64,000 bases of DNA from Streptomyces scabiei 87.22 (GTDB lineage Bacteria; Actinomycetota; Actinomycetes; Streptomycetales; Streptomycetaceae). The notes below the pieces were generated by a model. The model made no database searches. It was not told the DNA's origin and worked only from the letters and a program-made list of their open reading frames with translations. Shown in pieces: positions 50,934 through 60,201 of the stretch. The stretch covers positions 7,502,001-7,566,000 of the forward strand of contig NC_013929.1 in the NCBI RefSeq assembly GCF_000091305.1, read 5' to 3'. Each line of letters starts with the position of its first letter. Positions within the stretch are counted from its first letter, which is position 1. The position numbers and the translations under genes were made by a program.

Positions 50934-51566
50934 ATGCAGCGTGCCCGGATCTGGGTCGCCGCGGGAGTGCTGGGCGCGGTCCTGTGCGGGTGTTCGTCAC
51001 CCGCCTCGACCACCGGGGCCGGGAGCGGCGGCGGATCGTCGTCGGGCGGAGCCGCCGCGGACGAGCCGGAGGTCCCGGTGACGACCCAGGACCTGGAGCG
51101 GGTCTGTGCCGACAACCTCGGCTTCAAGGGGCTGCCGGCCTACGACCGCGCCAAGAAGACCGTGCACCCGGCCCAGCTCATGAACAGCACCGGCGACGGG
51201 TGGACGAGCAGCGTGCCCGTGGACGGCGACTTCCCCAAGGGCTGGTTCCTCGACTACGAGGACAAGGTGGAGAAGGCGGAGCTGGTCGTCTGCGTCGAGC
51301 GCACCAAGGCCACCGCGACCGGCAAGGTCTGCGACATGGAGGCCGACGGCAAACCGCTGAAGATCCGGACGTACAACACCTCGTACCGGGTGCGGGTCGT
51401 CGAGGCCCGCACGGGCAAGGAGCAGTTCGGGTACAAGGGCAAGGCCGAGTCGGACGAGTGCCCGGCCTATATCTTCACCTCGGACGACGAGGACGCCGAC
51501 AAGTACTACAACGAGGTCCGCCCCGAGGACTACCGCAAGCGGGTCAAGCCGTACATCGCGCCGTAG
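50934..51566 (+). CDS. Secreted lipoprotein of unknown function
   Basis: A 210-residue lipoprotein. The signal peptide ends in the lipobox LCGC with Cys20 as lipid anchor. A Ser/Gly-rich linker (about 22-45) follows, then a soluble domain with several Cys residues (for example VCADNL, VVCVERT, KVCDMEA, DECPAY) that could form two disulfides. I do not recognise the fold. ATG 50934 has GGGAGG upstream. The next gene, convergent, encodes a DsbA-like oxidoreductase, which would fit the Cys content, although the two genes do not share a transcript. Confidence 0.85.
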   Translation: MQRARIWVAAGVLGAVLCGCSSPASTTGAGSGGGSSSGGAAADEPEVPVTTQDLERVCADNLGFKGLPAYDRAKKTVHPAQLMNSTGDGWTSSVPVDGDFPKGWFLDYEDKVEKAELVVCVERTKATATGKVCDMEADGKPLKIRTYNTSYRVRVVEARTGKEQFGYKGKAESDECPAYIFTSDDEDADKYYNEVRPEDYRKRVKPYIAP

Positions 51567-51600
51567 CCGCTTCGGCGGCTGCTGCCGCAGCGTCGGGCGG

Positions 51601-51629
51601 GCGCCCCCGGAGCCGTTCTCCGGGGGCGC
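51601..51629. terminator. Bidirectional terminator, lipoprotein and thioredoxin-like genes
   Basis: A perfect 12-bp stem (GCGCCCCCGGAG / CTCCGGGGGCGC) with CCGTT loop lies between convergent stops at 51566 and 51658. Confidence 0.82.
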
Positions 51630-51657
51630 TCGCCCGCTCACGTGCGCCCCGCGGCGG

Positions 51658-52458
51658 CTACTTGGTGACGCCCGCGTCCTTGAGCGCCGTCTGCCACTGC
51701 GCGACCGTGGACGGGTTGGTGATCACCTTGTCGTTGATCTTGATGGTGGGGGTGGACTTGACCCCGTCGGCGTCGTCGAAGGACTTGCTCATCCGCATCG
51801 CCCAGGCGTCGTAGGTGCCCTTCTTCACGGCGTCCTGGAACTTCTTGTTGTTCTTCAGCGCGTCGACCGTGTTCGCCACCTTGATCAGGTAGCTGTCCTG
51901 GGCGAACTCGTCGGTCGACTCCTCCGGGTGGTACTTCACCGAGTACAACGCGGTCTTGTAGTCGAGGAACGCCTCGGGGCTGACGTCCAGGGCGGCGCCG
52001 AGCGCGCTCAGCGCGTTCTTCGAGCCCTCCCCGGTGAGGTTGCCGTCGAGGAAGGTGCCGATCGTGAAGGAGAGCTTGTAGTCGCCGTCCTGCATGCCCT
52101 TGTTGACCGTCTCGCCGACGGTCTGCTCGAAGGCGGCGCAGGCCGGGCAGCGCGGGTCCTCGTACAGGTGGACGACGTTCTTGGTCTTGGAGTCGCCGAC
52201 CAGCACGGTGGTGCCGTTCTTGCCCGAGGTGTTCGCCGGGGCGACCACCGTGGCCTCGGCGGCCTCCTCCCACTTGCCGGGCTTGTTGTTCTGGACCACG
52301 GCGTAGCCGATGCCGCCGGCTATCGCGAGGACCGCGACGATCGAGGCGGCGACGATCGCCTGCCGCCTGACCTTCGCGCGCTTGGCCTGACGCTCGCGCT
52401 CCAGACGCAGCCGCTCACGGGCCGCCGACTTCGCCGCGCTGCTGTTCCGCTTGCTCAT
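51658..52458 (-). CDS. Membrane-anchored DsbA-like thiol oxidoreductase
   Basis: A 266-residue protein. The basic cytoplasmic N-terminus (1-33) precedes one membrane helix (about 34-55) and an extracytoplasmic thioredoxin-fold domain of the DsbA/DSBA-like type. The active site is CPAC (Cys104, Cys107), and the cis-Pro loop is STPT (about 236). It likely introduces or isomerises disulfides in exported proteins. The next gene upstream on the same strand encodes a membrane protein 80 bases away; whether it supplies the redox partner is unknown. Confidence 0.92.
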   Translation of the reverse strand: MSKRNSSAAKSAARERLRLERERQAKRAKVRRQAIVAASIVAVLAIAGGIGYAVVQNNKPGKWEEAAEATVVAPANTSGKNGTTVLVGDSKTKNVVHLYEDPRCPACAAFEQTVGETVNKGMQDGDYKLSFTIGTFLDGNLTGEGSKNALSALGAALDVSPEAFLDYKTALYSVKYHPEESTDEFAQDSYLIKVANTVDALKNNKKFQDAVKKGTYDAWAMRMSKSFDDADGVKSTPTIKINDKVITNPSTVAQWQTALKDAGVTK

Positions 52459-52538
52459 GTGGATGAACTCCCTGGGAAAACGCGCACACGGGGTGCGCGA
52501 TGGGGTGTGAGGGGGACCTGCTCGTGCTCAGGAGGTGG

Positions 52539-53225
52539 TCACGCGAAGGTGACCGAGCACGGCGGTCCACGCCGCCCCAGGGAGTGCGTGTGGAGGAGGG
52601 GGCGCGCGCCGGCCGTACGGTGCGCGGTGCGCCTCGGCCGGTGCTGCGCCCGCAGGGGCCGTACCAGGACCGCGGCGAACGCGATCAGCAGCGGGCGGAA
52701 GCCGGTGGCGACCGCCGCGTCCAGCAGCCGGGCCAGCGCCCGCTCACCGCGCCGCAGCCAGGCGGCGGCCAGCAGGCCCACGCCGACGTGCGCGGCGAGC
52801 AGCAGCCAGGCGGCCCCCGGACCGGCGCCCGCGAGCAGCGAGGCCGCCCGCTCGGAGCCGCCGGCGACCCGCGCCAGCGGCGCGCCGACGCCCCCGCCGC
52901 CGCACAGTACGTCCAGTCCGACCTGCCGCAGCGGACCCGTGACGGGGCCGCCCGCCTCGCCGTAACAGGCGTGCTGACCCGTGGTGAAGACCGTGTCGGC
53001 GGCCAGCTCCAGGGGGATCAGCACTCCGGCGATCCGCCCGAAGCCGCGCTCGCGGCCGGCCAGGGCGAAGGCGGCGAGGAAGACCGCCGCGGTGATGGCG
53101 GCGACGGTGGTGAACGGCAGCGGGACCCCGGACAGCAGGACGTGCGACGCGGTGCTGAGCGTCACGACGACAGCCGTGAACAGCGCCGCGCGTACGGCTC
53201 TGAAGGGGGTCCCGGATATGTCCAT
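52539..53225 (-). CDS. Integral membrane protein of unknown function
   Basis: A 228-residue protein with about five membrane segments (about 8-30, 36-56, 64-80, 138-156, 170-190). An extracytoplasmic loop with a few Cys residues (HACYG, DVLCGGGG) lies between segments 3 and 4. The last 35 residues are basic with HTHSLGRRGPPCSVTF. I do not recognise the family. It lies directly upstream of the DsbA-like gene on the same strand, so a redox role is possible but only by association. Start ATG 53225; no strong ribosome-binding site. Confidence 0.68.
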   Translation of the reverse strand: MDISGTPFRAVRAALFTAVVVTLSTASHVLLSGVPLPFTTVAAITAAVFLAAFALAGRERGFGRIAGVLIPLELAADTVFTTGQHACYGEAGGPVTGPLRQVGLDVLCGGGGVGAPLARVAGGSERAASLLAGAGPGAAWLLLAAHVGVGLLAAAWLRRGERALARLLDAAVATGFRPLLIAFAAVLVRPLRAQHRPRRTAHRTAGARPLLHTHSLGRRGPPCSVTFA

Positions 53226-53299
53226 GCCGTCGGAGAGTGTCCCACGCGGGCACGTAAGGGACCGCTAAAAGGTCCCTGTGAGTGTGCGAGGTCTCGTCC

Positions 53300-53321
53300 C
53301 CGCCGAAGTCCTTCCCGGCGG
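53300..53321 (-). terminator. Weak terminator after DUF2252 gene
   Basis: CCGCCG / CGGCGG arms with inner AAG/CTT pairs form a short hairpin immediately next to the stop of the DUF2252 gene. No T-run follows. Confidence 0.35.
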
Positions 53322-53323
53322 CC

Positions 53324-54658
53324 TCAGTGGTTGCGCAGGCCGGGGATCCGGCCGTTGCGGAAGAGGTCGACGAAGATCTGGTGGTCCCTGCGCGCGCGTG
53401 CCCCGTACGCGTGCGCGAAGTCCACCAGGAGCGGGGCGAAGCCCTCCTCGTCGGCCGCGATCGCCGCGTCGATGGCCCGTTCCGTGGAGAACGGCACCAG
53501 GGACTGCCCGGTCAGGTCGTCCGCCGCCGCGTGCATCGTGGCCGTGGCCCGGCCGAGGTCGGCGACGACCGCCGCGATCTCCTCCAGGTCGTCGATGTCG
53601 CTCCAGTCCAGGTCCACCGCGTACGGCGACACCTCGGCGACCAGCTGCCCGGCGCCGTCCAGCTCGGTCCAGCCCAGCCACGGGTCCGCGTGCGCCTGGA
53701 GGGCCCGCTGGGAGATGACCGTGCGGTGGCCCTCGTGCTGGAAGTAGTCCCGGATGCGCTGGTCGGTGACGTGCCGGGAGACGGCCGGGGTCTGCGCCTG
53801 CTTGATGTAGATCACCACATCGTTCTCCAGGGCGTCGGTGGCGCCCTCCAGCAGGATGTTGTACGACGGCAGGCCCGCCGAGCCGATGCCGATGCCCCGG
53901 CGGCCGACGACGTCCTTCACCCGGTAGGAGTCCGGGCGGGTCAGCGAGGACTCCGGGAGCGTCTCCAGATAGCCGTCGAAGGCGGCCAGCACCTTGTAGC
54001 GCGTGGCCGCGTCCAGCTCGATGGAACCGCCGCCCGGCGCGAACCGGCGCTCGAAGTCACGGATCTCCGTCATCGAGTCCAGGAGGCCGAAACGGGTCAG
54101 CGAGCGGGCGTCGCGCAGCGCGTCCAGCAGCGGGCCCTGGGCGGTGTCCAGCGTGAACGGAGGGACCTCGTCCCGCTTGGCGCCGGCCGCTATGGCGTGG
54201 ATCCGCTCGCGGTAGGCGGCCGCGTAGGTCTCCACCAGCTCCGTGATCTGCTCGTCGCTCAGCGCCTTCGCGTACCCGATGAGCGCCACGGAGGCGGCGA
54301 ACCGCTTCAGGTCCCAGGTGAAGGGGGCGACGTACGCCTCGTCGAAGTCGTTCACGTTGAAGATCAGGCGGCCCGTGGAGTCCATGTACGTGCCGAAGTT
54401 CTCCGCGTGCAGGTCGCCGTGGATCCACACGCGCGAGGTGCGCTCGTCCAGGTACGGACCGGAGCCCTTCTCGTCGTCCAGGTCCTTGTAGAACAGGCAC
54501 GCCGTGCCCCGGTAGAACGCGAAGGCCGAGGCCGCCATCTTCCGGAACTTCACGCGGAACGCGGCCGGGTCGGCGGCCAGGAGCTGGCCGAAGGCGGTGT
54601 CGAAGACGGCGAGGATCTCGTCGCCGCGGCGCTCGTCGTCGAGCTGGGGGACCGACAT
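53324..54658 (-). CDS. DUF2252 domain protein
   Basis: A 444-residue cytoplasmic protein of the DUF2252 family, distantly related to kinase-like aminoglycoside phosphotransferase folds. Kinase-like motifs are seen: WIHGDLHAENFG (catalytic loop-like) and FNVNDFDEA (metal-binding Asp, like DFG). Substrate and activity are not known. ATG 54658 follows AGGAGG by nine bases and was preferred to an in-frame upstream ATG at 54757. Divergent from dnaE with a 216-base gap. Confidence 0.85.
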   Translation of the reverse strand: MSVPQLDDERRGDEILAVFDTAFGQLLAADPAAFRVKFRKMAASAFAFYRGTACLFYKDLDDEKGSGPYLDERTSRVWIHGDLHAENFGTYMDSTGRLIFNVNDFDEAYVAPFTWDLKRFAASVALIGYAKALSDEQITELVETYAAAYRERIHAIAAGAKRDEVPPFTLDTAQGPLLDALRDARSLTRFGLLDSMTEIRDFERRFAPGGGSIELDAATRYKVLAAFDGYLETLPESSLTRPDSYRVKDVVGRRGIGIGSAGLPSYNILLEGATDALENDVVIYIKQAQTPAVSRHVTDQRIRDYFQHEGHRTVISQRALQAHADPWLGWTELDGAGQLVAEVSPYAVDLDWSDIDDLEEIAAVVADLGRATATMHAAADDLTGQSLVPFSTERAIDAAIAADEEGFAPLLVDFAHAYGARARRDHQIFVDLFRNGRIPGLRNH

Positions 54659-54752
54659 CGCGGGGTGCCTCCTGGTGATCACGGGTGGGTCGACTTCTGA
54701 ACGTGCGAGGGCGCGCGCGAGTGCCCGCGGCTCCTCCCCGAAAGGTACGGGG

Positions 54753-54788
54753 GACACCCCTCCCGGTGTCAGTCCCGAGGCATAGACT
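54753..54788 (+). promoter_or_regulatory. GACACC/GGTGTC inverted repeat and -10-like box before dnaE
   Basis: GACACC (54753-58) and GGTGTC (54765-70) are 6-bp inverted arms with a 6-base spacer. A -10-like TAGACT is at 54783-88, about 90 bases before the dnaE start. No good -35 is seen. Confidence 0.35.
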
Positions 54789-54874
54789 TCGACGCTGTCC
54801 CCCAGACTGTCCGTAGCCGGTGGGGAAGTCGTTCACGCCTGTTTCCCCTGTTGTGTCCCTTGGAGGCCGAAGCC

Positions 54875-57800
54875 GTGTCAAAGCCGCCGTTCACGCACCT
54901 GCACGTCCACACCCAGTACTCGCTGCTGGACGGTGCCGCGCGGCTCAAGGACATGTTCGACGCGTGCAACGAGATGGGCATGACCCACATCGCCATGTCC
55001 GACCACGGCAACCTCCACGGGGCCTACGACTTCTTCCACACCGCCAAGAAGGCCGGCGTCACCCCGATCATCGGCATCGAGGCGTACGTCGCCCCCGAGT
55101 CCCGGCGCAACAAGCGCAAGATCCAGTGGGGCCAGCCGCACCAGAAGCGGGACGACGTGTCCGGTTCGGGCGGTTACACGCACAAGACGATCTGGGCGGC
55201 GAACAGGACGGGCCTGCACAACCTCTTCAAGCTCTCCTCGGACGCGTACGCCGAGGGCTGGCTGCAGAAGTGGCCCCGGATGGACAAGGAGACCATCTCC
55301 CAGTGGTCCGAGGGGCTGATCGCCTCCACCGGCTGCCCCTCCGGCGAGCTGCAGACCCGGCTGCGCCTCGGCCAGTTCGACGAGGCGGTGAAGGCGGCCT
55401 CCGAGTACCAGGACATCTTCGGCAAGGACCGCTACTTCCTGGAGCTGATGGACCACGGCATCGACATCGAGCACCGGGTCCGCGAGGACCTGCTCCGGGT
55501 CGGCAAGAAGCTCGGCATCCCGCCGCTGGTCACCAACGACTCGCACTACACGTACGCGCACGAGGCGACCGCGCACGACGCGCTGCTGTGCATCCAGACC
55601 GGCAAGAACCTCTCCGACCCGGACCGCTTCAAGTTCGACGGCACCGGCTACTACCTCAAGTCCACCGAGGAGATGTACGCCGTCGACTCCTCGGACGCCT
55701 GGCAGGAGGGCTGCGCCAACACCCTGCTGGTGGCCGAGCAGATCGACACCTCCGGCATGTTCGAGGCCAGGAACCTCATGCCGAAGTTCGACATCCCCGA
55801 GGGTTTCACCGAGGTCACCTGGTTCCGCGAGGAGACCATGCGCGGCATGCACCGCCGCTTCCCGGACGGCATCCCGGACGACCGCATGAAGCAGGTCGAG
55901 TACGAGATGGACACCATCATCTCGATGGGCTTCCCGGGATACTTCCTCGTGGTCGCCGACTTCATCATGTGGGCCAAGAAGCAGGGCATCGCGGTCGGCC
56001 CCGGCCGTGGCTCCGCGGCCGGCTCGATCGTCGCGTACGCCATGGGCATCACCGACCTCGACCCGATCCCGCACGGACTGATCTTCGAGCGGTTCCTCAA
56101 CCCCGAGCGCATCTCCATGCCCGACGTCGACATCGACTTCGACGAGCGCCGGCGCGTCGAGGTGATCCGGTACGTGACCGAGAAGTACGGCGCCGACAAG
56201 GTCGCCATGATCGGCACCTACGGCAAGATCAAGGCGAAGAACGCCATCAAGGACTCCGCGCGCGTGCTCGGCTACCCGTACGCGATGGGCGACCGGCTCA
56301 CCAAGGCGATGCCCGCCGACGTCCTCGGCAAGGGCATCGACCTCAACGGCATCACCGACCCCTCCCACCCCCGCTACAGCGAGGCGGGCGAGATCCGGTC
56401 GATGTACGAGAACGAACCGGACGTGAAGAAGGTCATCGACACCGCCAAGGGCGTCGAGGGCCTGGTCCGGCAGATGGGTGTGCACGCGGCCGGCGTGATC
56501 ATGTCCAGCGAGCCCATCGTCGACCACGCCCCGATCTGGGTGCGGCACACCGACGGCGTCACGATCACCCAGTGGGACTACCCGCAGTGCGAGTCGCTCG
56601 GCCTGCTGAAGATGGACTTCCTGGGCCTGCGCAACCTCACGATCATGGACGACGCCATCAAGATGGTGAAGGCCAACAAGGGCATCGACCTGGAGATGCT
56701 CGCGCTCCCGCTGGACGATCCCAAGACCTTCGAACTGCTCTGCCGCGGTGACACCCTCGGCGTCTTCCAGTTCGACGGCGGCCCGATGCGCTCCCTGCTC
56801 CGCCAGATGCAGCCCGACAACTTCGAGGACATCTCCGCCGTCTCGGCCCTCTACCGGCCGGGCCCGATGGGCATGAACTCGCACATCAACTACGCGGAGC
56901 GCAAGAACAAGCGCCAGGAGATCACACCGATCCACAAGGAGCTGGAGGAGCCGCTCGAAGAGGTCCTCGCGGTCACCTACGGCCTGATCGTCTACCAGGA
57001 GCAGGTGCAGAAGGCCGCCCAGATCATCGCCGGGTACTCGCTCGGCGAGGCCGACATCCTCCGCCGCGTGATGGGCAAGAAGAAGCCCGAGGAGCTGGCG
57101 AAGAACTTCACCATCTTCCAGGCCGGTGCCAAGAGGAACGGCTACAGCGACGAGGCCATCCAGGCCCTGTGGGACGTCCTGGTGCCCTTCGCCGGCTACG
57201 CCTTCAACAAGGCCCACTCCGCCGCGTACGGCCTCGTCTCCTACTGGACCGCGTACCTCAAGGCCAACTACCCGGCCGAGTACATGGCCGCGCTGCTCAC
57301 CTCGGTCAAGGACGACAAGGACAAGTCGGCCGTCTACCTCAACGAGTGCCGGCGTATGAAGATCAAGGTGCTCCCGCCGAACGTCAACGAGTCGGAGCAC
57401 AACTTCGCCGCCCAGGGCGACGACGTCATCCTGTTCGGCCTCGAAGCCGTGCGCAACGTCGGCACCAACGTGGTCGAGTCGATCATCCGCAGCCGCAAGG
57501 CCAAGGGGAAGTACGCCTCCTTCCCCGACTACCTCGACAAGGTCGAGGCCGTCGCCTGCAACAAGCGCACCACGGAGTCGCTGATCAAGGCGGGCGCGTT
57601 CGACACGATGGGGCACACCCGCAAGGGCCTCACCGCGCACTTCGACTCGATGATCGACAACGTGGTCGCGGTCAAGCGCAAGGAGGCCGAGGGCCAGTTC
57701 GACCTCTTCGGCGGCATGGGCGAGGAGGAGAGCAGCGAGCCGGGCTTCGGGCTCGACGTCGAGTTCACCACCGACGAGTGGGAGAAGACCTATCTCCTCG

Positions 57801-58414
57801 CCCAGGAGCGGGAGATGCTCGGCCTCTACGTCTCCGACCACCCCCTCTTCGGACTGGAGCACGTGCTCTCCGACAAGGCCGACGCGGGCATCGCCCAGCT
57901 CACCGGCGGCGAGCACGCGGACGGCGCGGTCGTCACCATCGGCGGCATCATCTCCGGCCTGCAGCGCAAGATGACCAAGCAGGGCAACGCCTGGGCGATC
58001 GCGACGGTGGAGGACCTCGCCGGTTCCATCGAGTGCATGTTCTTCCCCGCGTCCTACCAGCTCGTGTCGACCCAACTCGTCGAGGACGCGGTCGTGTTCG
58101 TCAAGGGCCGCCTCGACAAGCGCGAGGAGGTCCCGCGGCTGGTCGCCATGGAGATGCAGGTCCCCGACCTGTCGAACGCGGGCACCAACGCGCCGGTGAT
58201 CCTCACCATCCCGGCCACCCGGGTCACCCCGCCCATGGTCAGCCGGCTCGGTGAGATCCTCACCCACCACAAGGGCGACAGCGAGGTCCGGATCAGGCTC
58301 CAGGGCCCCACCAAGACGACCGTGCTGCGCCTGGACCGGCACCGGGTGAAGCCGGATCCGGCCCTGTTCGGCGATCTGAAGGTGCTGCTCGGCCCGTCCT
58401 GCCTGGCCGGCTGA
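54875..58414 (+). CDS. dnaE: DNA polymerase III alpha subunit
   Basis: The 1179-residue replicative polymerase. The N-terminal PHP domain has intact metal motifs (HLHVHTQYS, SDHGNLHG, HGIDIEH, NDSHYT), the pattern of actinobacterial DnaE1 proteins whose PHP domain proofreads. The polymerase core has GPGRGSAAGS (376-385) and the catalytic Asp motif PDVDIDFDE (416-424). A tandem HhH-like region, the beta-clamp-binding segment and a C-terminal OB fold follow. GTG 54875 has GGAGG eight bases upstream and gives the standard N-terminus; the frame is open slightly further 5'. Confidence 0.97.
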   Translation: MSKPPFTHLHVHTQYSLLDGAARLKDMFDACNEMGMTHIAMSDHGNLHGAYDFFHTAKKAGVTPIIGIEAYVAPESRRNKRKIQWGQPHQKRDDVSGSGGYTHKTIWAANRTGLHNLFKLSSDAYAEGWLQKWPRMDKETISQWSEGLIASTGCPSGELQTRLRLGQFDEAVKAASEYQDIFGKDRYFLELMDHGIDIEHRVREDLLRVGKKLGIPPLVTNDSHYTYAHEATAHDALLCIQTGKNLSDPDRFKFDGTGYYLKSTEEMYAVDSSDAWQEGCANTLLVAEQIDTSGMFEARNLMPKFDIPEGFTEVTWFREETMRGMHRRFPDGIPDDRMKQVEYEMDTIISMGFPGYFLVVADFIMWAKKQGIAVGPGRGSAAGSIVAYAMGITDLDPIPHGLIFERFLNPERISMPDVDIDFDERRRVEVIRYVTEKYGADKVAMIGTYGKIKAKNAIKDSARVLGYPYAMGDRLTKAMPADVLGKGIDLNGITDPSHPRYSEAGEIRSMYENEPDVKKVIDTAKGVEGLVRQMGVHAAGVIMSSEPIVDHAPIWVRHTDGVTITQWDYPQCESLGLLKMDFLGLRNLTIMDDAIKMVKANKGIDLEMLALPLDDPKTFELLCRGDTLGVFQFDGGPMRSLLRQMQPDNFEDISAVSALYRPGPMGMNSHINYAERKNKRQEITPIHKELEEPLEEVLAVTYGLIVYQEQVQKAAQIIAGYSLGEADILRRVMGKKKPEELAKNFTIFQAGAKRNGYSDEAIQALWDVLVPFAGYAFNKAHSAAYGLVSYWTAYLKANYPAEYMAALLTSVKDDKDKSAVYLNECRRMKIKVLPPNVNESEHNFAAQGDDVILFGLEAVRNVGTNVVESIIRSRKAKGKYASFPDYLDKVEAVACNKRTTESLIKAGAFDTMGHTRKGLTAHFDSMIDNVVAVKRKEAEGQFDLFGGMGEEESSEPGFGLDVEFTTDEWEKTYLLAQEREMLGLYVSDHPLFGLEHVLSDKADAGIAQLTGGEHADGAVVTIGGIISGLQRKMTKQGNAWAIATVEDLAGSIECMFFPASYQLVSTQLVEDAVVFVKGRLDKREEVPRLVAMEMQVPDLSNAGTNAPVILTIPATRVTPPMVSRLGEILTHHKGDSEVRIRLQGPTKTTVLRLDRHRVKPDPALFGDLKVLLGPSCLAG

Positions 58415-58448
58415 GCGGACCCCGGCGGGCCGCGGCGGCGTGAACGCG

Positions 58449-58484
58449 CGAGGGGCGCATCCGGAGTTCCGGACGCGCCCCTCG
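58449..58484. terminator. Terminator of dnaE and of the small basic protein gene
   Basis: A 10-bp stem (CGAGGGGCGC / GCGCCCCTCG) carries an inner CCGG-AGTT-CCGG hairpin, 34 bases after the dnaE stop. Confidence 0.78.
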
Positions 58485-58519
58485 GTGTGTCCGGGCTGCA
58501 ACAGCCCGTCCCGCCGATG

Positions 58520-58684
58520 TCAGTTGTGACCGAAACGCTTCTGCCGGCCCTTGCGGGCCATGTCGCCGGGTGTCACCTGCGTCATGCGGGTCTCGGTCTG
58601 CGACTCCATCGAGGAGTGCTGGGCCTCCTGCTGACCACGCTCGGACTGCGGCTGCTTACGGTCCTGCTTCTTGTTCTTGGCCAT
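58520..58684 (-). CDS. Small basic hydrophilic protein (54 residues)
   Basis: A short gene with AGGAGG nine bases before ATG 58684. The product is Lys/Arg/Gln-rich with no hydrophobic segment, starts MAKNKKQDRK and ends RKGRQKRFGHN. It is probably disordered and could bind RNA or DNA (inference). Its own ribosome-binding site and terminator-flanked position between dnaE and a divergent gene argue that it is real. I do not recognise a family. Confidence 0.68.
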   Translation of the reverse strand: MAKNKKQDRKQPQSERGQQEAQHSSMESQTETRMTQVTPGDMARKGRQKRFGHN

Positions 58685-58928
58685 GGGGATCTGCCTCCTG
58701 AAGGGGGTCTCGGGGCCAGGGCCGCGACCAGATTCACATAGCATGACAAGGCGCGCATTTCGGAAAATCACCGTCCGTGACGAGAGTTGTCGGACCGTGT
58801 GCCGTGTCACGGGAGGGCGTACGGCGAAGACGCCACGCCGAAGATCGAGTTCCGGCCGTTAACCTCCGCGCGGTCGGGCAGACTCGAAGGAAGCCCGAAG
58901 CAAACCTCCCGGAAAGAGGGTGGATCGC

Positions 58929-60152
58929 GTGGACCGCTGCATCGTCCTGGTGGACGCCGGGTATCTGCTCGGCGCGGCCGCCAGCCTCCTCGCCGGGGAA
59001 CCCTCCCGCTCCCGCATCACCGTCGATCACGCCGCCCTCATCCAGGGGTTGCGCGAGCGCGCCGAGGCCGACACCGAGCGGCCGTTGCTGCGCATCTACT
59101 GGTTCGACGGCGCCCCCGACCGGGTCCCGCAGCCCGAGCACCGCAGGCTGCGCGTGATGCCCCGGGTGACCGTGCGGCTCGGCGCGCTGACCCGCAGCGA
59201 CGGGCGGTGGGCCCAGAAGGGTGTGGACGCCGCCATGCACGCCGAACTGACCGAGCTGGCCCGCAACCGTGCCTGCTCCGACGTGGTCCTCGTGACCGGC
59301 GACGGAGATCTGCTGCCGGGCATGATGGCCGCCAAGGAGCACGGCGTCGCCGTCCACCTGTGGGCCGTCCAGGCCGCCGACGGGGACTACAACCAGTCCG
59401 AGGACCTGGTCGCCGAGGCCGACGAGCGGCGTGTGCTCGACCGGATGTGGATCACCAAGGCCGTGCGGGCCAAGGATCTCGGCGGGGTCTGCGCGCCGCA
59501 GCCGGTGCCGCGGCCGGAGATCGCCGCGATCCTGTCGGCGCCGCTGCCCGAGTCGGCCCTCGCGGCCGCCGCCGAGCGGCCGCAGGGGGAGGCCGAGCAC
59601 GCCTCGGCCGCGGACGCCGCGCGCAACGGGACCGAGGAGCGGGCCGCCCCGCACAAGGGCGTACCGACGCCGAAGGACCTCGCGGCGATGCGGGGACCGG
59701 GGGCGCACGCCGCCCAGCACCCGGCGACGGCCACCCTGCGGTGGTCCTCCGACAAGGGCTGGGTGGACCGGCCCGGCGGCGCGGCGGAGCCGCCCGAGGC
59801 GGCGGCGATGCCGACCCTGGCGCAGCTGACCAGCGCGGAGCAGCGGTGGGCCGACCGGGAGGAGGACATCACCACGGTCGGCGGCGACCCCTTCGAGGTC
59901 GGGCAGGTGTTCGCCCGGCGATGGATGGCCCGGCTGACCGACCAGACGCATCTGCAGAAGCTGTCGGGGATGTACCCGCGGGTGCCGCACCGGGTCGACG
60001 GGGAGCTGCTGCGGTACGCGGCACGGTTCGGACTGCTGGCGCACAAGGACGACCAGATCGACGAGCACGACCGGTACGCGATCAGGGCCGGGTTCTGGCG
60101 GGAGATCGACGTGCGGACGGGGGTCGAGCACGCCCCGGCGGGGGAGCGGTAG
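58929..60152 (+). CDS. NYN-domain (PIN-like) protein
   Basis: A roughly 407-residue protein. The N-terminal NYN/LabA-type domain shows CIVLVDAGYLLGAA (first acidic strand), IYWFDGAPD and VVLVTGDGDLLPGM (acidic residues of the PIN-like active site), suggesting a nuclease. A low-complexity Ala/Pro middle (about 200-300) and a conserved C-terminal helical domain with RWMARLTDQTHLQKL follow. Start: GTG 58929 has AGAGG nine bases upstream; GTG 58920 is three codons earlier, too close to the site. Divergent from the small basic protein. Confidence 0.82.
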   Translation: MDRCIVLVDAGYLLGAAASLLAGEPSRSRITVDHAALIQGLRERAEADTERPLLRIYWFDGAPDRVPQPEHRRLRVMPRVTVRLGALTRSDGRWAQKGVDAAMHAELTELARNRACSDVVLVTGDGDLLPGMMAAKEHGVAVHLWAVQAADGDYNQSEDLVAEADERRVLDRMWITKAVRAKDLGGVCAPQPVPRPEIAAILSAPLPESALAAAAERPQGEAEHASAADAARNGTEERAAPHKGVPTPKDLAAMRGPGAHAAQHPATATLRWSSDKGWVDRPGGAAEPPEAAAMPTLAQLTSAEQRWADREEDITTVGGDPFEVGQVFARRWMARLTDQTHLQKLSGMYPRVPHRVDGELLRYAARFGLLAHKDDQIDEHDRYAIRAGFWREIDVRTGVEHAPAGER

Positions 60153-60201
60153 GGCGCCCGGCAGCTCGGGGAGGACTGGTGGAGGGCGAGTGCGCGTTCG
60201 T

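Noticed and set aside
54878..58501. Long open frame (1207 codons) antisense to dnaE
   Set aside because: It mirrors dnaE codons and has no start signal or protein family features.
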